This document shows, piece after piece, positions 13,701 through 25,700 of a stretch of 64,000 bases of DNA. The position numbers were made by a program, and so were the translations under genes. How positions within the stretch are numbered: the stretch's first letter is position 1; each line of letters opens with the position of its first letter. Source of the DNA: Lumbricus terrestris (lineage: Eukaryota > Annelida > Clitellata > Crassiclitellata > Lumbricidae); assembly GCA_949752735.1 (NCBI GenBank), contig OX457041.1, positions 25,816,576 through 25,880,575 of the forward strand, written 5' to 3'. The notes beneath the pieces were generated by a model. That model saw nothing but the letters and a program-made list of their open reading frames with translations, was not told the origin of the DNA and ran no database searches.

Positions 13701-16700
13701 GTAATAAAAGTCGTGGCGGTCAATGTGTTAAGAGCTACAGAGTTAGAGAGTCTAGCATTGCCGAGTCTTCATAACAACTACAATAAAAAAGTCTAAAACA
13801 TATGAACATTGGAGATTCGAGAGTCACATTTTCTGTTACAAGTTACATTTCATGTCCTTTCTACACGAGGTACAGTAATAATTCTGGTAATTTTAACAGA
13901 TTCACATAATTCACGTTATTGTCTTGATGTTTCCCCCTTCAAAATCTTGTACCGTACATTCTACCTTAGTTAAGAAGGTACAAAATCTAGTACTCGCAAA
14001 AGATCACATGCACCTTGTAATTTTAATTATACAAGCAAAATACTATTTTTTTTGACCTGAAGTGCTTTAGATATTCAGCCATCTGTTCGGGTGAAGCCAG
14101 CCATGCAACGTGTTCGATGATTTTGCTGCAAATATCAATATCATCAGCATCGGCATTAGTATAGGCATTACACTTGTAATATAGCATACAACTATATATG
14201 CTCTCATATTACAAAACGATCGACAGTACAGTATACCCAAATCACAGTCAGGTAGGATCCAGAAGATCAAAACTAAGACACACAAGCAGTCAACAATGGA
14301 TAAGCAATTTGATCAAGGTGTAGCGTATTAAATCGCTATTATCTATCAAACTAACTTGTCTGATATTATATGTTAATTCTAAGTAGGAGTTAAGCTAGAT
14401 AATTTAGTTGGCGTGTCTAGATTAATAATTTGGCGTCTAGTGGATTAGTAACTAGGAGACCACGAATCTTGCGTATTATGAGTGAGGCAGTCATGGTGAC
14501 GTAAAACGGTTACTACGGACGCTTACGTAAGTGAAAACATTTGCATCGACGCGCAACCAATAAAAAGCATCGAAATGAGCGTAACGGTGGGAATTGAATG
14601 GAAACAGCCACGTCATTGAAATTCGAGATAGACGGTTGATTCCTTACATGAACATTGAGAAAGATGGTTGTTCAGTTTTGGCTGGCAATTCATTTGAAGT
14701 TTATTCAATGGTGAGGATGATGATTATGCTCGTATCTGGTCGTAAAACAGTACGAGGCATTCGTGTGAGAGTAGAGGCGATTTAGAAATTCGAAGTTGCG
14801 AACTCTAACGTCCGTGAAGTCTACATTGTGATCGTGACGGTTGGTGAGACGATATTCGTGTGTTGAGAAACGATTTTGGGCTCGTTATCTCTGGTTGACA
14901 TTTCAAGGTCATTTTCAATTGGGAAGGAAATTCTCATTGGTTGGAGTGTGATAATTTGATGCTACGGAAGTATTGAATATTGTCTTGTCTGGTATTCGAT
15001 CTGGATTCCACAGCTTGACAGTATCTCATTATCCTTCTTCAAATATAGCACGAGGTTGCTTATCTTCATTCAGTGAATCTACGGAGAATCAGCAGAACTA
15101 TTTCTTCAAATATAGCACGGGGTTGCTTATCTTCATTCAGTGAATCTACAGAGATCTACAGAACTATTTCAAGGCCGTTTTACACTGCAGAAACGACATG
15201 TCATATATCTCAACTGTGGAGCACAGATAAGCTAAAAGATAATTATAATTAGTGATACGCCAAATAAGTAAATAGGAATATTGCGTAATTGTATTGTGTA
15301 TTTAATAGTTTTCAATTATATCATACATTTATAAAGAATTGGTGTCTCTTTGAACAGATCATTTAAATGCAGTACATTTTCAATTACCCGCTAAAATAAG
15401 CATAAAAACGGAGACGTTACAAATGGGATGCTCGCGTCGGGATTAAATTAACAATATTATTGTTGATTAGATTGAACTTTACTGACATTTATATTGAAGA
15501 GACAAAACTGATTAAAATGCAGATCTATTTGGAAATTGTTAAGCATAGCGCATGACAGCGCAGCGCATGTATAGATTTTAAGCATTAGAGTCGGTGCGAT
15601 AATCCTTATTGCGTAACATACACCAGAGATTGTATCACGTTAAGAGGGAGCATTAGTGCGACGCTTAATAATTTTAATAATTATTATAAGCGAGTGTGAA
15701 ATTGTATAGCGCATATTTGAGCGTTAAATTTACTACTACTTAACCAAAAGTGAGTAAATAAGAATGTCAATCACAGACTGGCAACAGTGGTTGGATATGG
15801 GACGTTCATTCTCATTGGAAGGTGAAGAGCTGAAGGCATTTGTCAGAGACAGACAAAACGAATTTAGACAGCAGAGAGCGGATGAACGAGAAGAAGCAAA
15901 GGTTCTTAGAGATGCAGAATCAGCGCGTGAAGCGGCTAAAATTGCTGAGGCAAAAGCAGTTAGAGAAAACGAAATGGAAATGGCGAGGATGGCTGACGTT
16001 AGGCTTGAAAGAGAAGCAACCGAGGCGAGACTTGCACGAGAAGCCGATGAAGTGAGACAGGCAAGGGACAGAGAATTAGAGAATAAGAGGCTTGAGGTTC
16101 AAGTGAGATTGAGAGAGATAGAATCGAGAGATGGACGAAACAGAGATGATGGAGATTCTTATATGACAATGGGAGACAATCATCAAGGAAACCAAAGTCA
16201 TAAGGGAATGAAGAATATTAAATTCCCAATATTTAACGAGGGTAAAGATTGTCTTGATGCGTACCTACTCAGATTTGAGAGGACATGTACGACATACGAG
16301 ATACCGAGAGATGTGTGGTCGCTGATGCTAGCGCGACATCTAGAGTCGAAGGCATTAGAAGTATTCCAGCGTTTGTCGGCTGAGGAAACACAAGACTACG
16401 ATTGTTTAAAGAAGCATCTCCTGAAAAGATTCCAGTTAACAGAAGGAGGATATCGTAACAAGTTTAAGACTAGCAAGATGGAACAAGGAGAGACTCCTTC
16501 AAATTTCATTTACAGATTGCAACGATATTTGCAGCAATGGTTGCTACAAGCTGGATTTGAGCAGACCTACGAAGGAATCGAGGATCTACTGCTAAAAGAT
16601 CAATTTTTCCTCACTTGCAGTAACGAGTTGAGGATATTCATTAAAGAGAAAGGAAAAATGAGCTTAAAGGACACATTGACATGTGCAGAATCCTACATTG

Positions 16701-19700
16701 AAGCTCATGGGTACAGATATGCAGAGAATTCTGTAAAACCTCAAGGGAGATTCAATAATGATAGAGGTAATGGAAAGTCATTTGAAGAGAAATCGAGAGA
16801 GAAATTCCAAGGAAACATGAACAGAGGAAGAGTTGAAACAAGACAGAACAAAGAGACAAATCACAGTGGAAATGTGAATAGAGGATTTAGTAGAGACAGA
16901 GAGCAGGCAGCGGAACACAAGATAACTTGTTTTGCATGCGGTAAGGTAGGTCATAAAGCATTTGATTGTGTGCATAAAGCCAAAGGGTTTGTTAAACACA
17001 CAGCAGCAGCAGTACAGATTTACGAGAATAGGGCGTACAGAGCTGTACAGGCGAATGAAAATACGAAATCGAATGAAATTGACAGAACAGTAGAACGCCA
17101 GGATAGGAAAGGTAAAGAAGAAGTACCGAAACACATGGCAGCGAGTACGGTAGTTACAGAACGGAAAGATGGTTGCATTGACATTGGAAGTATAGACGAA
17201 TGTCAAGCGAAGGTCAATGGAATAGACGCCAATTGTCTTTACGATTCTGGAGCGAGTACGTGTATTGTGAGGAGATCGCTGATCAAGGATAGTGATTTGA
17301 CTGGAAAGGAAACGCACTGCATCCTAGTTGATGGGAGCTTAAGGTGTTTTCCTACAGCCAATGTAAACATTGAGAGCGAGTATTTTACTGGTGAAGTTGA
17401 GGCAATGGTTATGGATGAACCAGTAAAGCCGATAATTATTGGACGCGTGAGAGGGTTGAAATATACCGTAACGAATGAGAACACGGATGAAAATGTGATT
17501 AATTGTGACAAAGGAGAGAAAGTGGATGGGACGATTATGAGTGAGAAACAAGAAAAAGTTGAGTATAAAGGAATACTCAAGGGAATTGTGAATGCTAATT
17601 CACGTTGGCAAGATGCCAAGAAGAAAGTAAGATTCGAGAGTGATGAAATGAGCACGGAATATGATGACGTAATAGAGAAAGTTGGAAGTGATGACGTCAT
17701 GAACAGTGACGCACATCAAACGACAGCAGCGATAGAAACGAGAGCTGAGTCGAAGAAGGTGGTGAAATATAAACCACTCAAGGTCACAGAAATGCCCGAC
17801 CTGAATATAACCACAAAAGAAATAAAGGAATTACAGAAGACAGATGAAACATTGAAGAGTTACTGGGATAAAGCATCTGAGTGGAATGGCGATGAGAAGA
17901 ATACAGAAAAAGTGCTGTACGTAAAGAAAGATGGACTGTTGTACCGGAGATGGAAAGAAGTATTGAAAGATGAAGCGAAGTGGCAGTTGATGGTACCGAA
18001 ACAGTTGAGAAACAAAGTTCTAGCTGTAGCACATAACTCGCTACTGTCAGCTCATCTAGGCATGAAAAAGACTCACGATAAAATTGTGAATGAATTTTAT
18101 TGGCCAGGGATAAATCAAGAAGTTCGGCGATACATATTAAGTTGTGATGTATGCCAGAAAGCAGTGGATAAGAAAGTGAACTACAAGGCACCGATGGGAC
18201 ATCTTCCAGTGCTGGATGTGCCGTTCAAGCATGTCTGTGTGGACATCATAGGAGCCATAGAGCCAATGTCTATGAGAGGATATCGTTATGTATTAACGAT
18301 TATCGACTTAAGCACCAGGTATCCTGAAGCGATACCGTTGAAAGGAATAAGTACCGAGGAAGTGGCGGAAGCCTTGTTTAACTTTTACTGTCGGATGGGC
18401 GTACCAGAAAGAATTCATACAGATAGAGGGAGCCAGTTTACGTCAGAACTAATGGCCGAAGTAAACAAGATGTTATTAATCAAGCATACGATGACAAGTC
18501 CATACCACGCGATGGGAAATGGTTGTGTAGAACGTCTTAATGGGACAATTAAGACGACACTGAGAAAATTGATAGGTGAACAAGTAAAAGAATGGGACAG
18601 GTACTTGGCACCACTACTTTTCGCATTACGAGATACTGTACACGAGAGCCACGGATACACGCCTTTCGAATTAATCTTCGGAAGATCTTGTAGAGGTCCG
18701 GTACAGATATTGAAGGAACTGTGGACAAATGAAAAAGTGGAAGACGAGGTGAAGGATGTATACACATATATGACAGATCTACGAGAACGTATAGAGGAAA
18801 CGTGTAACATGGCGCAGAAAGCAATTCACAAAGCTAATGCGAAGAACAAGAAGTATTACGATAAAAAGGCACGATATAGAAAACTGGAGATAGGTGATAA
18901 AGTCCTATTGTTACTGCCGAGTTGTAATAATAAGATGCTTGTTAAATGGCAAGGACCATTTGTTGTCAGAGGGAAAATCGGAGATTACGATTATAAAGTT
19001 GAGGTTGATGGTGGAAAACTGAAAACATACCACATCAACATACTAAAGAAATATTACGAGAGGGATGAAGAAGAATTGTCAGGTTCTGAGACAATAGCAT
19101 ATGTGTCAGCTATTGTACATGATGGTAGAGAAGGTGAAGACGAAGAGGAGGAGATATTGAATTTGTATGTTAGTAAGCAAACTGAGACGTACAAGGATGT
19201 TGATATTAATCCACAATTAGAAGATGAACAGAGAGGTGAATTAGAGAAATTACTGAGAGAATATCAAGACATATTTACAGATAAACCAGGAAGAACGGAT
19301 ATGGTGAAACACGAGATTCATCTGACAAGCGATGAACCTGTTAGGATGAAAGCATATCCAACACCGTATCATCTACAGTCTGAAATTGATAAGGAAATTG
19401 AGATAATGTTAGAGAATGGGATAATAGAAAGATCAGAAGCAGCATACGCAGCACCGCTTGTTGTTGTTAAGAAAGCTGATGGAAGCAATAGACTTTGTTG
19501 CAACTATAAACAATTGAATAAAGTGACAATTTTTGATCCAGAGCCGATGATGTCAAACGAGGATATCTTCAATAAACTGAGTGGCAGCAAAATATATAGC
19601 AAGTTTGATTTTTGCAAAGGGTATTGGCAAATACCAATGAGCGAAGAATCAAAAGATTATACGACTTTCATTTGTGCAAGTGGGTTGTATAAATTCAACG

Positions 19701-22700
19701 TTCTACCATTTGGATTGGTAAATAGTGCTTCAAGCTATAACAGACTGATAAGGAAGATTTTGCATGGAACCGAGAATCTGGAGAGTTATGTTGATGACAT
19801 ACTAGCTCATACAGAAGGATGGACTAAACATATGAAGATTTTACAAGAATTTTTTCAAAGAGTGAGAGATGCTCACCTAACTTTGAAACCAAAGAAATGT
19901 TCATTAGGCTATGGACGTATAGATTTCTTGGGTCATACGTTAAACAACGACGACATTAGTCCTAAAGGAGAATCGATAGATAAGATTGTGGAGATGCCAC
20001 AACCGAAAACGAAGAAACAAATAAGAAGCTTTTTGGGAGCAATAAACTATTACAGAAAATTTATTCCTCATTGTGCTGAACTGATGGCACCATTAAGTGA
20101 TTTGACAAAGAAGTCAGCAGCTAATAATGTTGATTGGAACGAAGAATTAGAAGAGAGTTTTAGTAAGCTGAAAGCAGCACTTGCTAAAACACCGATACTA
20201 AAGTTACCAAACTTGGAGAAGGAATTCGTGATTCAAACTGATGCTTCGGGAAGAGGAATAGGTTGTGTCCTGATACAGCAGTATGAAGGGATAAACCACC
20301 CGATTGCATATGCGAGTAGGAAACTATTGGAAAGAGAGATGAGATATTCAGTTGAGGAGAGAGAATGTCTAGCGATAATGTGGGGAATTAGTCGGTTTGA
20401 CAGGTACTTGTGTGGAAAGCAGTTTGTGATTGAGACAGACCACTGCGGACTACAGTACATGAAGGAAGGGAGAATGAGAAATGCGAGAGTCATGAGGTGG
20501 AGTCTAGCACTTCAAAATTATTGTTTTACGATACGATATATCAAGGGAAGCAATAATGTTATGTCTGATTATTTGAGTAGAGGGATTACATAGTACTTAA
20601 ATATATCAGTAATGTATTATAATAATGTAGATAAGAAGTTCAGTAATGTTGTATTGTTGTGTAAGATAGAATAAGGAAGTTGATAGAAATTTAGTTGATA
20701 GATAATTAGGTGAGATTGTAAAGCCTGATTACAGACTTTTGAAGGAGGGGTATTTGTAGCGTATTAAATCGCTATTATCTATCAAACTAACTTGTCTGAT
20801 ATTATATGTTAATTCTAAGTAGGAGTTAAGCTAGATAATTTAGTTGGCGTGTCTAGATTAATAATTTGGCGTCTAGTGGATTAGTAACTAGGAGACCACG
20901 AATCTTGCGTATTATGAGTGAGGCAGTCATGGTGACGTAAAACGGTTACTACGGACGCTTACGTAAGTGAAAACATTTGCATCGACGCGCAACCAATAAA
21001 AAGCATCGAAATGAGCGTAACGGTGGGAATTGAATGGAAACAGCCACGTCATTGAAATTCGAGATAGACGGTTGATTCCTTACATGAACATTGAGAAAGA
21101 TGGTTGTTCAGTTTTGGCTGGCAATTCATTTGAAGTTTATTCAATGGTGAGGATGATGATTATGCTCGTATCTGGTCGTAAAACAGTACGAGGCATTCGT
21201 GTGAGAGTAGAGGCGATTTAGAAATTCGAAGTTGCGAACTCTAACGTCCGTGAAGTCTACATTGTGATCGTGACGGTTGGTGAGACGATATTCGTGTGTT
21301 GAGAAACGATTTTGGGCTCGTTATCTCTGGTTGACATTTCAAGGTCATTTTCAATTGGGAAGGAAATTCTCATTGGTTGGAGTGTGATAATTTGATGCTA
21401 CGGAAGTATTGAATATTGTCTTGTCTGGTATTCGATCTGGATTCCACAGCTTGACAGTATCTCATTATCCTTCTTCAAATATAGCACGAGGTTGCTTATC
21501 TTCATTCAGTGAATCTACGGAGAATCAGCAGAACTATTTCTTCAAATATAGCACGGGGTTGCTTATCTTCATTCAGTGAATCTACAGAGATCTACAGAAC
21601 TATTTCAAGGCCGTTTTACACTGCAGAAACGACATGTCATATATCTCAACTGTGGAGCACAGATAAGCTAAAAGATAATTATAATTAGTGATACGCCAAA
21701 TAAGTAAATAGGAATATTGCGTAATTGTATTGTGTATTTAATAGTTTTCAATTATATCATACATTTATAAAGAATTGGTGTCTCTTTGAACAGATCATTT
21801 AAATGCAGTACATTTTCAATTACCCGCTAAAATAAGCATAAAAACGGAGACGTTACACAAGGCAAGTCTTACATTGAGAGTGAAATGGGCAAGTCTTACA
21901 TTGAGAGTGAAATGGGCAAGTCTTACATTTAGAGTGAAATGATATAAGTGACTGTGAAAGAGTAGACATGTCCAAATCAAAGTCCAACAGACAGAAACAG
22001 CTCATTCACCACGAACAATAATAGTTCAGATATAACAAGAGGAAGTCACTCAAATCCTACTTCTTTAGCTGTGGCTGGAATTTAAACCATTAACCTAACC
22101 TAACGTAAATTAAGGCCATAAACAGCAATTCTCTAAAACCCACCAAGAATCAAACCTAGAACATTTGAGCGCCTCTGAATAGCTAGTCTGCAAGAGGCGC
22201 TTTATAAATGCTTATATACAATACAATTCCTAAAAAAATAAATAAACGAACCGATTGATGCTGTCGCCAAACATCGTCTTGGCAATCTGTTGAAGGATGA
22301 CGACAATCCGCCTCCGTAGCCATTGGTTACGACTCTTGAGGTCAAACACTTCATCCATCAGAAGCAGCATTATGTGCAGAGGGATGCTATCCTCACCATC
22401 CTACGAATACGACATCATGCAATGCAACACAATCCATGAATATACGATGAATGCAATACAATAAAATGCAGCAGCGCAATAAAATGACAAGATGCAATTA
22501 AAAAAATGAATAGTAAAATATACTACAACAATCTCATTGCAGACATTTATTGAAACATCAAAACAGTTGGTACTACTAACATTTTCCGTAATACAACAGA
22601 AATATAGATGTCACTGTTGAGGTGTGTCAAAAGGTCAACTAGGAAGGGCTGCTACATCCGCCTGATTCAAGACTGTGTCCCTTTCATCACAAGTCCATTT

Positions 22701-25700
22701 ACGGTATGTTACAGTCATATTGTTTGATATAATAATTATTTTTCTTTAATGAAATTATGTCTGTTAAATACAATACATCACAATACAACACAGAAGTACA
22801 ATAATAATACAAACATAATACAATACAATACATTGCAACACAATGCAATACAGTTCTGTACTACAATACAATACAGAATATAATTCTACACAGTGTAATA
22901 AAATGCAACGTCTGCCACAGAAAGAACCCAAAATTGCGTAGAATCTCAAACCTCGCTGTCCAGCGAAGCACTGACTTTTCCACTCTCCGTCTTCTCCGGT
23001 TTGATTGGCGGCGGCATTGTGACAGGCTGAAACATGCAAATCCACAAAACAATAGAAGCAAAGTAAATAGTAAATTCTTGTGAGTGCCATTGTGTGGGGT
23101 AAAACTCACAAATCCAAGCAAAGACAAGAAAAATGTGAACATGTGTAAAGCCAAATGGAATACAAATCTCGCATGTGGTTAGTCGACTTCCAAGTCCAGA
23201 GCTGATTGGTCATCTATACGCTTAACCCTTTACAAACCAAAATGCAGTAAATGGTATCCATGGGATATCCTATACTCGCAGTCAGTAAAGGGGTTGAAGG
23301 AGGCATACAAAAAACAGTGAGCCTTGAAGAAAGAGGAGTTCAAACATCACAGAAGCGCTGACAGTCAGTTCTATAACATTGGGGCTGCATTGCGGATATC
23401 ATAGCAGCCCAAAACAGTTCTGCATCATGGTTCTGATAAAAAAGATCCATACGAGAAAATCACAGTCTGTGGGGAGGATTGAAAGGGGGGATAATAGTCG
23501 TTGAAGGTAGGTAGGTAGTCATGTTGCTGTTCAACGACAATGTGTCACAACAAGGATTAGGGTTGCCCTCCTCCTTTATCCAGGCTTGGGACTGGCACTG
23601 TCGGAGAGTGAACAAGGCGGTCAGTAGGAGGGTGCTCATTGTAAGCATTTTATAGGTCAGACCAGTCAGTTTTTATCTTAATATTCTGAATCCCACTTGA
23701 AGCAATGCAGTTGACTCTACAACACCAATGTAACAACTAATAATAATAATACAGACACAACACTGTCACAATTTTATTGCAAGCACCTAACAATCACTAC
23801 AGAGTCGCATGCTATTAGTAACAGCTTTTTACTTGAAAAGTGTTAGACAATATATATAAGCCAATCACACAATTTGATTTAAATACCTGGTAAATAGCAT
23901 TAATTAGATAAGCAACTAAATTATAAAAAAGAGAAGTACCGTTGCACAACCATAAGACCACCACTACTTCAAAACTACATAAAACTGTACCCACCGTGAT
24001 GAGATGTAAACTACTTAAAGGAAATGTTATAAATGCAATGAAATATCAAAAATATAAAATCAACATAATGCAAAATATTGAAGTGTAAATAAACACAGAT
24101 ATGAAAAATATAATTAAAAATACCAACGACCTAATATAATTAAAATATAAAAAATATATACCTACTATAATAATCAGTATACATCATGGTTATTTTACAA
24201 ACTGAATTACATCAATTGAGACTCGATTAAACTTCCTGTATACCACAGATAAAAAATAAATGAAGTATAAATATCTTGTTAATCACTTTAAAAAGTGCAG
24301 TCCACAAAAGTTTTCAATGCAGGCAGAATAATATATTTTGAAAGCCAAACACAACCGAAGTGGGTATTCGGTTTTCTTTCCAATTCAAACAGAAAGCTGC
24401 TGACTGATGTTTCTTTGAACAACAACATTCACATATATTTGTGCACCAAGTCTATGTCATCATACATTTTAGCACGGTCAGCAGAACGAACAGGTAAAAA
24501 TGTCCCACAAAATATTGGAAAAACTATGTTACATTTCAAAAATAAATGGTTGCTGAAGACCATTTTTTGCTTTGGCTGAATATCGTTTTTAGTTTGTTCT
24601 CTTTTTGTCTCATTTCAGCTTCAATCGCCACAAAAATTTCGTTTAGTTTTAATTTTGTTTGTAAAAATGTTACATTTTCGTTTATAATCACCATTTTCAT
24701 TTTTCCTTAATGAAAACAACACTACTTCATACCCCATTGAAGCCTAAACTTTAAGAAATAATATTTGCATCTAATCGCCTCTAAAATAACTTAAGATACA
24801 AGTTTGAAGTTTTCAAGAGCAACTAATTGGCATTAAACTCAAACACAACTCTAATTCCCACCTCGAACCACCAGATGGAGTGACTGAGCATGAGCAACGC
24901 ATGCAGGTTAGAAGCATGATATCTAGCCAATCAACAGTACTCGCAATACTTTGCCCTTGTAAGGTACGTTGGACGGATGACAGCATACTGGAATGTCAAC
25001 TAAAAGGTTGGGGGTTCAAACCCAAGCTATATCATGAGATTTCTGTTCCACTGGCACTGCACCAGATGAGAGGCAGATAGCAAGGCACTCGCAGCCAAAA
25101 CTGACTTCAATTTCTCGGCCTTGGAGTATAATGCATTCAGCACATCCATCATTCACACTAAATATTCCAACATGCTTCATACCAAAGAATTAGAAGTTAT
25201 TTAGAAGTCATTTAGAACTGTCCTAGATGGATGGGACGAGCGCTGTAGTGCAACATGCAGGCTTGATTCAAGCGCAACTCTACTTGCAAGTCGAACACCG
25301 ATCATCAATCCCAATCACCAGCCACCAAGCAACATCTGTCTATACTCTATACCTGGTATGGGGACAGAGCCGTAGAAATGAGGTTGAGAAGAGTGGCCTG
25401 AAAACAGCGTCAAAGCGAACAACATACAACCACTCATTCAATAGATAAAGGCACTATCCTTGCAATTCAAACTCATCTAGAAAATTCGACAGTGCCATAA
25501 ATATCGTAATACACAAGGACATCAATTAATTGGGCATCAATTAATTGGGTATAAATTAATTGGGCGTCAATTAATTGAGCAACAAATAATTGAGCAACAA
25601 TTAATTGAGCAACAATAAATCGAGCAACAATTAATTGCAGCTTTCAAGCAAAATCACATTACAAACACAAACTCCAATCCACAGAACCATGCGGTTAAGG

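Larger units (their letters stand above)
14319..21857 (+). mobile_element. Full-length Gmr1-like Ty3/gypsy LTR retrotransposon
   Basis: A 7,539-bp element with 1,103-bp LTRs (TG...CA), one long gag-pol frame, a candidate primer-binding site and a polypurine tract. The 5-bp duplication CAAGG flanks it (14314-14318 and 21858-21862). The domain order in pol is protease, integrase, reverse transcriptase, RNase H. This is the Ty1/copia-like order known in Ty3/gypsy only from the Gmr1-like group (Goodwin and Poulter). It lies in the intron between SNX13 exons 23 and 24, antisense to the gene. The intact frame and matching LTRs point to recent insertion. No envelope gene. Confidence 0.95.

Noticed and set aside
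14594..14785. 63-codon frame repeated identically at 21030-21221
   Set aside because: It lies inside the LTRs, so identity reflects LTR duplication, not a conserved gene.
22093..22108. CCTAACCTAACG as telomeric sequence
   Set aside because: Too short and degenerate; no array of TTAGGG or another telomere unit.
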